Source of the DNA: CAJCJE01 sp035948315
GTDB taxonomy: Bacteria > Actinomycetota > Actinomycetes > Mycobacteriales > Pseudonocardiaceae
Direction of reading: 5' to 3'
Assembly (NCBI GenBank): GCA_035948315.1
Contig: DASZJG010000002.1
Coordinates: 62,001-126,000 of the forward strand
DNA length: 64,000 bases
Position numbers and translations under genes: made by a program. A model generated the notes under the pieces. The model saw only the letters and a program-made list of their open reading frames with translations. It was not told the DNA's origin and searched no databases. Every line of letters starts with the position of its first letter. Positions within the stretch are counted from its first letter, which is position 1. Below, one piece after another: positions 1 to 8,332 of the stretch.

Positions 1-828
1 GACCCGGCGGGCGTCTCCCGCCGCAGCATCACCGAGGTCGCCGACGCGGCCGGCACCAGCGAGACGACGGTGACCCGGTTCTGCAAGGCCGTCGGCGTGA
101 GCGGTTACCCGGAGTTGCGCATCGCGCTGGCCGCGGACACCGCGCGGGCAGCCGCGCGCAGCGACCGCGACCTCGATCGCGACCTCGGCGGGGAGATCGG
201 CCCCAACGACGACCTGCGCCAGGTCGTCGGCAAGGTCGCGTTCGCGGACGCGCGCGCGGTCGAGGAGACCGCCGAGCAACTCGACATGGCCAGCCTCGAC
301 CGCGTCGTGCAGGCCATCGCGGGCGCAGGCCGAGTGGATGTCTACGGCGTGGGCGCAAGCGCTTTCGTCGCGCTGGACCTCCAGCAGAAGCTGCACCGGA
401 TCGGTCGGGTCTGCTTCGCCTGGAGCGACACGCACATCATGCTGACCTCGGCCGCCGTGCTGCGCCGGGGCGACGTCGCGGTCGGCATCTCGCACACCGG
501 CGCGACCACCGACACCGTCGAGGCACTGCGCGAAGCACGCGAACGCGGCGCGACCACGGTCGCGCTCACCAACTTCCCCCGGTCCCCGATCACCGAGGCC
601 GCCGACCACGTGCTGACCACGGCCGCTCGGGAAACAACGTTCCGCTCCGGTGCGACCGCGAGCCGGATCGCGCAGTTGACCGTCATCGACTGCGTTTTCA
701 TCGGCGTTGCCCAGCGACACATGGACACCGCTCTCGCCGCGCTCGACACCACGTATTCGGCGGTCGGTAAACACAGGCTGGAAGTGCGCCAGGACGGCCG
801 TCGACGGCCCAAGGAGGACAGCGAGTGA
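1..828 (+). CDS. MurR/RpiR family regulator with SIS domain (5' partial)
   Basis: The frame is already open at base 1 with no start codon, so the N-terminus lies outside the window. What remains begins in the RpiR-type helix-turn-helix (recognition helix around SETTVTRFCKAVGVSGYPEL) and continues into a SIS sugar-phosphate-binding domain (VYGVGAS, then SHTGATTDT near codons 160-190). Proteins of this family sense phosphosugars and repress or activate sugar catabolic genes. It overlaps murQ by a few bases, so the two are almost certainly co-transcribed, and the likely ligand is N-acetylmuramic acid 6-phosphate, as for MurR. The ligand is inferred from the neighbour, not from the residues. Confidence 0.9.
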   Translation, partial: DPAGVSRRSITEVADAAGTSETTVTRFCKAVGVSGYPELRIALAADTARAAARSDRDLDRDLGGEIGPNDDLRQVVGKVAFADARAVEETAEQLDMASLDRVVQAIAGAGRVDVYGVGASAFVALDLQQKLHRIGRVCFAWSDTHIMLTSAAVLRRGDVAVGISHTGATTDTVEALREARERGATTVALTNFPRSPITEAADHVLTTAARETTFRSGATASRIAQLTVIDCVFIGVAQRHMDTALAALDTTYSAVGKHRLEVRQDGRRRPKEDSE

Positions 829-1739
829 TGCCACCGGACATGGTTCGAGTCGACTCACCAACGGAACTACGGAATCCGGCGACGACCGACATCGACCAAC
901 TGTCCACGTTGGACATCCTCTACAAGATCAACGCGGAGGACGCGACCGTGCCCGGCGCGGTCGCCGCGGTACTGCCCGAACTGGCCCGGCTGGTCGACTT
1001 CGCGGTCGCCGCGCTGCGCGCCGGACACCGGGTGCACTACATCGGCGCCGGCACGTCCGGCCGGCTGGCCGTGCTCGACGCGGCCGAGTTGATCCCGACC
1101 TTCAACATCCCCGGAGACTGGTTCATGCCGCACCACGCGGGCGGGGCCGGGGCGCTGCTGCGCGCGGTGGAGAACGCCGAGGACGACGCGGGCGCGGGCA
1201 CCGCGGAAATGCGCGAACACGTGCGTGCCGGAGACGTGGTCGTCGGCCTGACCGCGTCCGGGCGCACCCCGTACGTGGTCGGCGCGCTGGCGGCGGCCCG
1301 CGAACTCGGCGCGTGCACGGCGCTGGTCTCGGCCAACCCGGGCGCGGCCGCGAACGCCTCGGTGGACGTGCCGATCGCGGTGGACACCGGGCCGGAGGCG
1401 ATCGCCGGATCGACCAGGATGAAGGCGGGCACCGCGCAGAAACTCGTGCTCACCGCGTTCTCGACCGCGACCATGGTGCGGTTCGGCCGGACCTACTCGA
1501 ACCTGATGGTCAGCATGCGCGCGACCAACGCGAAGCTGCGCGGCCGGACGCTGCGCATCCTGCGCGAGGCGACCGGCGCGAGCGAACAGGACTGCGCGGA
1601 CGCGCTGGCCGCGGCCGACGGCGACCTCAAGGTCGCGCTCGTCATGCTGGTGGCCGGCACCGACACGACGCGCGCGGCGGCCGCGCTCGAGCACGCCGAG
1701 GGCCACGTGCGCACCGCGCTGGCCGCGCTCAGCTCCTGA
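825..1739 (+). CDS. murQ: N-acetylmuramic acid 6-phosphate etherase
   Basis: MurQ cleaves the lactyl ether of MurNAc-6-P to give GlcNAc-6-P, feeding recycled peptidoglycan sugar into amino-sugar metabolism in the cytoplasm. The 304-residue product has the family length and the signature AGTSGRLAVLDAAEL, the glutamate-bearing AVENAEDDA stretch, and STRMKAGTAQK typical of this SIS-fold etherase. A strong AAGGAGG lies at 811-817. GTG at 825 overlaps the stop of the upstream regulator, and ATG at 828 is the alternative start, one codon shorter. The last 11 bases overlap the convergent WYL regulator. Confidence 0.95.
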   Translation: MMPPDMVRVDSPTELRNPATTDIDQLSTLDILYKINAEDATVPGAVAAVLPELARLVDFAVAALRAGHRVHYIGAGTSGRLAVLDAAELIPTFNIPGDWFMPHHAGGAGALLRAVENAEDDAGAGTAEMREHVRAGDVVVGLTASGRTPYVVGALAAARELGACTALVSANPGAAANASVDVPIAVDTGPEAIAGSTRMKAGTAQKLVLTAFSTATMVRFGRTYSNLMVSMRATNAKLRGRTLRILREATGASEQDCADALAAADGDLKVALVMLVAGTDTTRAAAALEHAEGHVRTALAALSS

Positions 1740-2691
1740 CCTGCCGGCCGAACCGGCCCGCCCAGTCCAGGAGTTGGTCGACGAGTTCCGGCGGGGACAC
1801 CACATCGAACTCGGCCGCCAGGCCGCCGAGCGCCATGACCGGCCAGTCCAGGGTGTCCGAGGTCATGACCATCCGGCAGCTGTGCTCGTCGATCGGCTCG
1901 ACCGTGCTCCACCGGCCGACCTTCTCCCGCACCAGCTCGGCCGTGGCATGCACGACGACCTCGCTGCGGATCGGCATCGGCACATTGCCCAGGCCGACCC
2001 GCACGAACGCGGCCGCGTCGGTCGCGGGCAGTTCACGTTGCCGGAACCGGGCGCCGGTGCCGCGCGGATTGCCGAGCCGGTCGATGCGGAAGCTGCGCCA
2101 GTCGTTGCGCAGCAGGTCGTAGGCGACCAGGTACCAGCGGCGGCCGAGGGAGACCAGCCGGTGCGGTTCGACGTGCCGCTCGGTGCGCCTGCCGTCCGCC
2201 GACGTGTAGTCGAAGCGGATGCGCTCGTCGTCGCGGCAGGCCAGGGCGATCATGGTGAGCACGTTCGGGTCGACCGGGGCGCTGACCGTGGTGCCTGGCG
2301 CGGCCGGCACGGTCATCGCGCGCAACGCGTCCACCCGACGGCGCAGCCGGGCCGGCATCACCTGCACGACCTTGGCCAACGCGCGCACCGACGACTCTGC
2401 GATGCCCTCGACCGGCCCCTGCGCGGCGGCGTGCAGGCCGATCGCGAGCGCGACCGCCTCCTCGTCGTCGACCACCAGCGGGGGTAGGGCCGCGCCCGCG
2501 GCGAGCTGGTAGCCGCCGTCGACGCCGCGCTGCGCCTCGACCGGATAGCCGAGGTCACGCAGGCGGTCCACGTCCCGCCGCAGGGTGCGCACGGACACGC
2601 CAAGCCGATCGGCAAGTTCCGTGCCCGGCCAGTAGCGCTGCGTCTGCAACAACGACAGCAGGCGCAGGGTCCGGGAACTCGTGTTCGCCAT
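1729..2691 (-). CDS. WYL-domain transcriptional regulator (YafY type)
   Basis: About 320 residues if translation starts at the ATG of MANTSSRTLRLL (2691); a longer frame extends 17 codons further but its extra residues are not family-like. The N-terminal HTH_11 winged helix (LGVSVRTLRRDVDRLRDLGYPV) is followed by a WYL domain (FDYTSADGRRTERHVEPHRLV, then WYLVAYDL), which binds small ligands or nucleic acid. Such regulators are commonly transcribed away from a DinB-like gene, exactly as here, and often repress it. Target and ligand are unknown; only the family is certain. Confidence 0.9.
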   Translation of the reverse strand: MANTSSRTLRLLSLLQTQRYWPGTELADRLGVSVRTLRRDVDRLRDLGYPVEAQRGVDGGYQLAAGAALPPLVVDDEEAVALAIGLHAAAQGPVEGIAESSVRALAKVVQVMPARLRRRVDALRAMTVPAAPGTTVSAPVDPNVLTMIALACRDDERIRFDYTSADGRRTERHVEPHRLVSLGRRWYLVAYDLLRNDWRSFRIDRLGNPRGTGARFRQRELPATDAAAFVRVGLGNVPMPIRSEVVVHATAELVREKVGRWSTVEPIDEHSCRMVMTSDTLDWPVMALGGLAAEFDVVSPPELVDQLLDWAGRFGRQVRS

Positions 2692-2795
2692 GTTTTTCAG
2701 TTTCCCGCAGATTGAGGACAGAAAGTGGCCGCTATAGGTCATAGCCTTCTCCTCGACGGCAAGTTTTCGACATCACCCCCCGAAAGGCAGCGGAC

Positions 2796-3326
2796 ATGAC
2801 CACCCCCAGCACCCTCACCCTCGAACAGACCGACCTGCTCGAGAGCCTGGCCAGGCACCGCTTCTTCCTGCGCAACACCACGCGCGACATGTCCGAGGAG
2901 CAGATCCGGCTGCGCAGCACGGTCAGCGAACTGACGCTCGGCATGCTGATCAAGCACGTGACCGACATGGAGCGGCAGTGGGTCGACTTCATCGTCGACG
3001 GGCCGTCCGCGATCGGGAACTTCTCCGACGAGCTGACCCCGGAACAGATCGCCGCCTGGTCGGCCCGCTGGCAGCTCGCCGACGACGTCACCCTGGCCGA
3101 CCTGCTCGCCGAGTCCGACCGGGTCGCGCGGCGCACCGAGGAAGTCGTGGCCGCCCTGCCCGACCTCAACGCCGCGCACCCGCTGCCCTCCGCGCCCTGG
3201 TTCGAGCCCGGCGCGAAGTGGAGCGCCCGCCGCGTGCTGCTGCACCTGATCGCGGAGACCTCGCAGCACGCGGGTCACGCGGACATCATCCGTGAGGCGA
3301 TCGACGGCGCCAAGAGCATGGGCTGA
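2796..3326 (+). CDS. DinB-like metalloenzyme (DUF664)
   Basis: A 176-residue helical-bundle protein. The N-terminal part (LARHRFFLRNTTRDMSEEQ) and IKHVTDMERQWVDF, then LLHLIAETSQHAGHAD near the end, supply the three spaced histidines that bind a metal in DinB/YfiT-like proteins. Members act as thiol- or metal-dependent transferases, but most, including this one, have no assigned substrate. AAAGG sits about nine bases before the ATG. It is divergent from the WYL regulator, which is the likely controller. In mycothiol-producing actinomycetes many DinB paralogues are mycothiol-dependent, so that is possible here. Confidence 0.85.
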   Translation: MTTPSTLTLEQTDLLESLARHRFFLRNTTRDMSEEQIRLRSTVSELTLGMLIKHVTDMERQWVDFIVDGPSAIGNFSDELTPEQIAAWSARWQLADDVTLADLLAESDRVARRTEEVVAALPDLNAAHPLPSAPWFEPGAKWSARRVLLHLIAETSQHAGHADIIREAIDGAKSMG

Positions 3327-3358
3327 CCTCGGTCGTCGCCCCGTGGTCAGGCCCGCAC

Positions 3359-3364
3359 TAAGCT
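3359..3364 (+). promoter_or_regulatory. -10 element of a leaderless promoter (pxpB)
   Basis: TAAGCT lies exactly six bases before the GTG start at 3371. That places the predicted transcription start at, or within a base of, the start codon. No ribosome binding site precedes the GTG, so pxpB is probably leaderless. Confidence 0.55.
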
Positions 3365-3370
3365 TTCGGG

Positions 3371-3994
3371 GTGCGGCTGCGGCGGTGCGGGTCTGACGCG
3401 GTGTTGATCGAGGTCGATTCGCTGGACGAGGTGGACGCCGTGCGCGCGGCGCTGGCCGGGGCCGCGGAGTCCGGTCGGTTGCCGGGCCTGGCCGAGTTGG
3501 TGCCGGCGGCGCGGACGGTGCTCGCTGCGATGCGGCCCGGTTCGAATGGGCTCGCCGCGCTCCGCGAGGTGCTGGCCGGGATCGACGTGACCGCCGCGAT
3601 CGGCCGGGATTCCCGCGAGGTCGTGCTGCCGGTGTACTACGACGGACCCGACCTGGAACTGGTCGCGGACACCGCCGGTATCGGCGTCGCCGAGGTCGCC
3701 GCCCTGCACAGCGGCGTCGAGTATTCGGTGGCGTTCTCCGGTTTCGCACCGGGTTTCGGCTACCTGGTCGGCCTGCCGGACGTGCTGTGCCAGCCGAGAC
3801 TGGACCGGCCGAGGACCAAGGTGCCGGCCGGATCGGTCGGCATCGCAGGCGAGTTCACCGGTGCGTACCCGCGGTCCTCCCCCGGCGGCTGGCGGCTGAT
3901 CGGCCGGACCGACGCGGTGCTGTTCGACTCACATCGCGACCGGCCTGCCCTGTTGTCGCCGGGCGACCGGGTCCGATTCGAGGCGCGGTCATGA
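3371..3994 (+). CDS. pxpB: 5-oxoprolinase subunit B (KipI family)
   Basis: 207 residues, family length. PxpB together with PxpC (and PxpA) forms the ATP-dependent 5-oxoprolinase that opens the pyroglutamate ring to glutamate, repairing a spontaneous by-product of glutamine. The carboxyltransferase-like signature FSGFAPGFGYLVGLP is present near codon 125-140. The GTG start has no Shine-Dalgarno sequence and fits leaderless initiation. It overlaps pxpC by ATGA. The third subunit, PxpA (LamB/YcsF), is not beside it in this window. Confidence 0.92.
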   Translation: MRLRRCGSDAVLIEVDSLDEVDAVRAALAGAAESGRLPGLAELVPAARTVLAAMRPGSNGLAALREVLAGIDVTAAIGRDSREVVLPVYYDGPDLELVADTAGIGVAEVAALHSGVEYSVAFSGFAPGFGYLVGLPDVLCQPRLDRPRTKVPAGSVGIAGEFTGAYPRSSPGGWRLIGRTDAVLFDSHRDRPALLSPGDRVRFEARS

Positions 3995-4851
3995 GGACCG
4001 TCGCGATTCTGGCCACGGGGCCCCAGATTCTCGTGCAGGACCTGGGCAGGCCCGGGTTCGCGCATCTCGGCGTGCCGCCATCCGGCGCGCTGGACGTGCC
4101 GGCGCTGCGGCTGGCGAATCGGTTGGTCGGCAACGCGGAATCGTTGGCGGCACTGGAAGTTCTGCTCGGCGGGCTGCGGCTGCGCGCGGAGTCCTCGTGC
4201 GTCGTCGCGGTCACCGGGCCGAGCACATCGGTCACTGTGGACGGTCGCGAGCGGGGCACGCATGCGCCGATCCATCTGTCCGCGGGAGACGAACTGCTCC
4301 TCGCCCAGCCGGTCGACGGGCTGCGCAACTACGTCGCGGTCAACGGCGGAATCGCGGTCGAGGCCGAGTTGGGCAGCCGGTCGACCGACGTGCTGTCCGG
4401 CATCGGACCCGCGCCGGTGCACGAGGGCGACATGCTGCCGTTGGGCGAACCCCGGGGCGTCGCGGCAGGCGCGGATGAGTTGGCGGCCATGGCGGTACCG
4501 GCCGAACTGACCCTGCCGGTGCTGCTCGGGCCGAGGGACGACTGGTTCGACGATCCGGCCGCGCAGTTGCGCGCGGGCACCTGGCGGGTGTCGCCGGAGA
4601 GCAACCGGATCGGGCTGCGGCTGACCGGACCCGCGCTGCGCAGGGCCGAGCGGTTCGCCGGGCAGGAGTTGCCGAGCGAACCGGTGGTGACCGGCGCGGT
4701 GCAGGTGCCGGCCAACGGTCGGCCGGTGGTGTTCCTCGCCGACCATCCGACCACCGGCGGCTACCCGGTCCTCGGCGTGGTGCCCGTCCCCGACCTGGCC
4801 GCGTTGGCGCAGGTCAGGCCGGGCACCGTGGTGCTGCTGCGACCGGCCTAG
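3991..4851 (+). CDS. pxpC: 5-oxoprolinase subunit C (KipA/biotin-dependent carboxylase-like)
   Basis: 286 residues from the ATG that overlaps the pxpB stop; the start is fixed by this coupling and by the family N-terminus (VLATGPQILVQDLGRPGFAH-like). Typical motifs include GVPPSGALD and the C-terminal PVVFLADHPTTGGYPVLG. It forms the ATPase/catalytic complex with PxpB. The stop codon overlaps by four bases the stop of the convergent aminotransferase gene, leaving no room for a terminator between them. Confidence 0.92.
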   Translation: MRTVAILATGPQILVQDLGRPGFAHLGVPPSGALDVPALRLANRLVGNAESLAALEVLLGGLRLRAESSCVVAVTGPSTSVTVDGRERGTHAPIHLSAGDELLLAQPVDGLRNYVAVNGGIAVEAELGSRSTDVLSGIGPAPVHEGDMLPLGEPRGVAAGADELAAMAVPAELTLPVLLGPRDDWFDDPAAQLRAGTWRVSPESNRIGLRLTGPALRRAERFAGQELPSEPVVTGAVQVPANGRPVVFLADHPTTGGYPVLGVVPVPDLAALAQVRPGTVVLLRPA

Positions 4852-5696
4852 TACTCGGACTCGTACAGCGCGGTCAGCTCGGCGTGCAGGGCCGTCGCGT
4901 CCGGCAGCGTGCTGCCGTCAAGGGTGTGCACGCGGGTGATCTTGCGGACCGACGAGGCGAGGAAGACACCGTCCGCGCCGGCCAGTTCGTCGACCCCGAC
5001 CGACTCGATCTTGACCGACCAGCCGGCCCGCTCGGCCGCGCGGAACAGGCCCGCCTGGGTGGTGCCGGGCAGAATGCCGATGTTCGGCGGCGGGGTGCGG
5101 AGGGTGCGGCCGCTGGCCAGGATCAGGTTGGAGGTCGGGCCCTCCAGCACGACGCCGTCGGTCGCGGTGAAGATCACCTCGTCGGCGCCGCGCCGCGCGG
5201 CCTCGCGGCCGGCTGCCATGTTGATCGCGTAGGACAGCGACTTTGCACCGAGCAGCAGCCACGGCGCCCGCTCGGCCAGGCCGGAGTCGATGCCACGCTC
5301 CAGGGTCACCGCGGCGACGCCGTCGCGCCGCTGATCGCGGACCTTCGGCGACACCTCGATGCCGAGCGCGAACCCGGTGGGCGTGCCGTCACCGCCCTCG
5401 ACACCCCGGGTGTAGACGAGTTTGAGGGCCATTTCCGGCGAATCCGCCCAGGACCAGCCGTCGATCACCTGCGCGACCCGCGCTTCCCACACCGCCCGGT
5501 CCGGCGGCGGCAGTTCGAGCAGCCGCGCGGAGCGGGCCAGTCGAGTCAGGTGGAGGTCGAGTTCGCGGGGTTTGCGATCCACCACGAGCACCGTTTCGAA
5601 GATGCCGTCGCCACGCATCAGCCCGAGATCGTCGACCCGGATCTGCGGTTGGTCGGGGTCGGCGACGTTTCCGTCCAAGGTCACCAGAACGCGCAT
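4848..5696 (-). CDS. Class IV aminotransferase (aminodeoxychorismate lyase-like)
   Basis: 282 residues with the fold-type IV PLP architecture: RGDGIFETVLV near residue 30, the PLP lysine in LGAKSLSYAINMAAGREA, and VLEGPTSNLILASG. The family contains PabC (4-amino-4-deoxychorismate lyase, folate pathway), branched-chain and D-amino acid aminotransferases; sequence alone does not settle which, though length and motifs are closest to PabC-like proteins of actinomycetes. The ATG is six bases from a TANNNT element, with no ribosome binding site, so the message is probably leaderless. Confidence 0.85.
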   Translation of the reverse strand: MRVLVTLDGNVADPDQPQIRVDDLGLMRGDGIFETVLVVDRKPRELDLHLTRLARSARLLELPPPDRAVWEARVAQVIDGWSWADSPEMALKLVYTRGVEGGDGTPTGFALGIEVSPKVRDQRRDGVAAVTLERGIDSGLAERAPWLLLGAKSLSYAINMAAGREAARRGADEVIFTATDGVVLEGPTSNLILASGRTLRTPPPNIGILPGTTQAGLFRAAERAGWSVKIESVGVDELAGADGVFLASSVRKITRVHTLDGSTLPDATALHAELTALYESEY

Positions 5697-5702
5697 ACGG
5701 TG

Positions 5703-5708
5703 AGCTTA
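5703..5708 (-). promoter_or_regulatory. -10 element of a leaderless promoter (class IV aminotransferase)
   Basis: On the minus strand, TAAGCT is followed by exactly six bases and the ATG of the aminotransferase (5696). No ribosome binding site is present. Confidence 0.5.
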
Positions 5709-5735
5709 GTGCCGCAACGCATTATCATCGGCAGG

Positions 5736-6185
5736 GTGGGAGATGTGGCCAGGCCGCCGCGCAACGCGACCGCACTGCGTAACACGTTGCACGCGCACGG
5801 CATGCGCATGACCCCGCAGCGTCAGCTGATCCTGGACGCGGTTCGTGACCTGCAACACGCCACTCCCGAGCAGGTCTGCCAGCGGGTGCAGGACATCGCG
5901 CCGACCGTCAACATCACCACCGTCTACCGGGCGTTGGACCTGCTTGAGGAGCTGGGCCTGGTGCGGCACACGCATCTGGGGCACGGCGCGCCGTCGTACT
6001 CGGCCAGTGAGCACGAGCACGTGCACCTGGTGTGTCACCGCTGCGGACAGGTCATCGAGATGCCGACCGAGACGCTCGAACCGATGGTGCGCAGCGTCCG
6101 TCAGGAATGTTCGTTCGTGCTGGACGTTAGTCATCTTGCACTGTCCGGAACGTGTCGCAACTGCTTGGCGAAGGCGGGAACGTGA
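5736..6185 (+). CDS. Fur-family metalloregulator (Nur/Zur-like)
   Basis: 149 residues from GTG 5736 (GTG 5745 is an alternative). The winged helix (MTPQRQLILDAV, NITTVYRALDLLEELGLV) is followed by HLGHGAPSY and the metal-binding EHEHVHLVCHRCG, ending with a second CRNC pair, so both the regulatory histidine cluster and the structural zinc cysteines are intact. TATCAT lies seven bases before GTG 5736, suggesting a leaderless message. The combination LGHGAPSY and proximity to ygfZ resembles the Streptomyces nickel regulator Nur, but the metal cannot be decided from sequence. It overlaps ygfZ by GTGA. Confidence 0.88.
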   Translation: MGDVARPPRNATALRNTLHAHGMRMTPQRQLILDAVRDLQHATPEQVCQRVQDIAPTVNITTVYRALDLLEELGLVRHTHLGHGAPSYSASEHEHVHLVCHRCGQVIEMPTETLEPMVRSVRQECSFVLDVSHLALSGTCRNCLAKAGT

Positions 6186-7273
6186 CTTCTCCACTGGTCC
6201 AACTCAAGGGCGCCGTCGCGGCGCCGGACGACTCGCCCGATCACGGCGTCGCCTGGCACTACGGCGACCCGTTCGCCGAACAGCGGACGGCGGTGCGCTC
6301 GGTCGCCGTGGTCGACCGCTCGCATCGCGGCGTGCTCGCCGTCCCTGGCGACGATCGGCTGGACTGGCTGCACTCGCTGACCTCGCAGCACTTCGCCGCG
6401 CTCGGCGAACCGGCCGGCACCGAGGCGCTGATCCTGGACGCGCACGGGCACGTGGAGGACCACCTGGCCGTCGCGCACGCGGCCGGCACGGTGTGGCTGG
6501 ACACGGAGGGCGACCGCACGGCTCCCCTGCTGTCCTATTTGGACAAGATGCGGTTCTGGTCGAAGGTCGAGCCGAGGGACGCGAGCGCCGAACGCGCCGT
6601 GCTCACCGTGCTCGGCCCGGACGCGACCGCGCTGCTCACCGGCCTCGGCCTGCCCTTCCCGACCCAGCCCTACGAGGTGGTCGAGTTCGACGGCGGACTG
6701 GCGCGTCGGATGCCCTGGCCCGGCCGCAATGCCGTCGATCTGCTGATCGACCGCGAAGCCCTGGTGTCGACCTGGACCCGGCTGACCGACGCGGGCGCGC
6801 GCCCGGCCGGCAGCTGGGCGTTCGAGGCGCTGCGCGTTGAGGCGCTACGCGCCCGGCTCGGCGTGGACACCGACGAACGCACCATTCCGCACGAGGTGAA
6901 CTGGATCGAGCCGGCGGTGCACCTGGACAAGGGCTGCTACCGGGGCCAGGAAACGGTCGCGAAGGTCATCAACATCGGCCGCCCGCCGCGCCGGATGGTG
7001 CTGTTGCACCTGGACGGTTCGCAGGACGTGCTGCCGGAGACCGGCGAGCCGGTGTCGCTCGGTGACCGGGTCGTCGGCCGGGTCGGTTCGGTCGTGCGGC
7101 ACCACGAACTCGGCAACGTCGCGCTGGCGCTGCTGAAGCGCTCCGCGCCGGTGGACGTCGAGCTGACCGCGGGCGCCGACGACCATGTCGTACAGGCCGC
7201 GGTCGACCCCGACTCGGTGGCCGCGGAGGGCGCCGCTCCAGGCCGGGAAGCCGCCCAGCGCCTGCGCGGATAG
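6182..7273 (+). CDS. ygfZ: CAF17-like iron-sulfur cluster assembly protein YgfZ
   Basis: 363 residues from the GTG overlapping the Fur stop. YgfZ is a folate-binding GcvT-like protein needed for maturation or repair of certain [4Fe-4S] enzymes. The hallmark KGCYRGQE motif, with its functional cysteine, is present as LDKGCYRGQETVAKV near residue 260, and the GcvT-like front half is recognisable (LDWLHSLTSQHFAAL). Translational coupling to a Fur regulator links Fe-S repair to metal status, an inference from gene order. A longer frame starts 30 bases earlier but lies inside the regulator gene. Confidence 0.93.
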   Translation: MTSPLVQLKGAVAAPDDSPDHGVAWHYGDPFAEQRTAVRSVAVVDRSHRGVLAVPGDDRLDWLHSLTSQHFAALGEPAGTEALILDAHGHVEDHLAVAHAAGTVWLDTEGDRTAPLLSYLDKMRFWSKVEPRDASAERAVLTVLGPDATALLTGLGLPFPTQPYEVVEFDGGLARRMPWPGRNAVDLLIDREALVSTWTRLTDAGARPAGSWAFEALRVEALRARLGVDTDERTIPHEVNWIEPAVHLDKGCYRGQETVAKVINIGRPPRRMVLLHLDGSQDVLPETGEPVSLGDRVVGRVGSVVRHHELGNVALALLKRSAPVDVELTAGADDHVVQAAVDPDSVAAEGAAPGREAAQRLRG

Positions 7274-7409
7274 GCCCGCACTCGTCCGCCCAACCGAGTG
7301 ACGCGCGCTGCGCCAATAGCGGACTGTTCTGAGAACAACAGGGGCTGAACGGGCGACGGGCCCGCAATGGCCACGCCGGGAACTGCCCGGATGTGTCAGT
7401 ATCGCGACC

Positions 7410-8270
7410 ATGACTGCTGCCGCCACAACCTCGCCCGGCACGCTGATCACGGTCGCCCCCACCGGGGCGGAACATGCCAAGGCCGATGTGCCGAACCTGC
7501 CGGTCACCCTTGCCGAGCTGGTCAGCACCGCCCAGGACTGTGCACGCGTCGGCGCCACCATGATCCACGTGCACATCCGCGGCGCGGACACCAAGCCGAC
7601 GTTGGACCTCGGTCTGCTGAAGGAGACCGTGGCCGCGCTGCGCGAGAACACCTCGCTGATCGTGCAGCTCTCGACCGGCGGCGCGGTGACCGATCCGGAG
7701 GCGGACCGGTTGCGCGTGCTCGACGCCATGCCCGACTCGGCGTCCTGCACGATGGGCACGGTCAACTTCGGCGACGACGTGTTCATGAACCGCTGGGAGT
7801 TCATCGTCGAACTGCACAAGCGGATGGCCGAACGCGACATCGTGCCCGAGTACGAGATCTTCGACCTCGGCCAGTTGGCGTCGCTGCGGCGGCTGCTGGA
7901 CGACTACGGTCCGCCGGCAGGCGGTCACGTGCACGTGGATCTGGTGATGGGTGTGCCCGGCGGCATGCCCGGCAATGTGGAAACGGTGTCCGCGGCGCTG
8001 CGGGAGATCCCGGAGGGCGCGAGCTTCTCCGCGACCGGCGTCGGACGCGCCAGCATTCCTGTGATGCTGGCCACACTCGCGGCCGGCGGTCATCTGCGGG
8101 TCGGCATGGAGGACACCATCAGCTACGCCCGGGGCGAGCGCGTGAAGGACAACGCCCAACTCGTCGCGCGCGCCGCTGGCCTGGCCAGGATCGCGCAACG
8201 CCCACCCCTGCCGGGTGAGACCGTGCGCGAGCTGTTGGGTGTTCGACAAGCCGTCCGGCATGATGGTTGA
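7410..8270 (+). CDS. Beta-keto acid cleavage enzyme (BKACE, DUF849)
   Basis: 286 residues. BKACE enzymes are Zn-dependent and condense a beta-keto acid with acetyl-CoA to give acetoacetate and a CoA ester; the founding member is the 3-keto-5-aminohexanoate cleavage enzyme of lysine fermentation. The metal-binding MIHVHIRG, the conserved VPEYEIFDLG, HVHVDLVMGVPGGMPG and the closing VGMEDTISYARGE are all present. Substrate specificity in this family varies widely and cannot be read from the sequence. CAGTAT lies seven bases before the ATG and no ribosome binding site is evident. Confidence 0.9.
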   Translation: MTAAATTSPGTLITVAPTGAEHAKADVPNLPVTLAELVSTAQDCARVGATMIHVHIRGADTKPTLDLGLLKETVAALRENTSLIVQLSTGGAVTDPEADRLRVLDAMPDSASCTMGTVNFGDDVFMNRWEFIVELHKRMAERDIVPEYEIFDLGQLASLRRLLDDYGPPAGGHVHVDLVMGVPGGMPGNVETVSAALREIPEGASFSATGVGRASIPVMLATLAAGGHLRVGMEDTISYARGERVKDNAQLVARAAGLARIAQRPPLPGETVRELLGVRQAVRHDG

Positions 8271-8332
8271 GGCCCACAACAAATTAGCAACCAGTATTGG
8301 CTTGCCCCCGGAATGTGATTCAGGATGGTGTC

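Noticed and set aside
4884..5735. Plus-strand extension upstream of the Fur-family gene
   Set aside because: It is antisense to the class IV aminotransferase; the Fur protein's family length and a -10 element fix the start at or near 5736.
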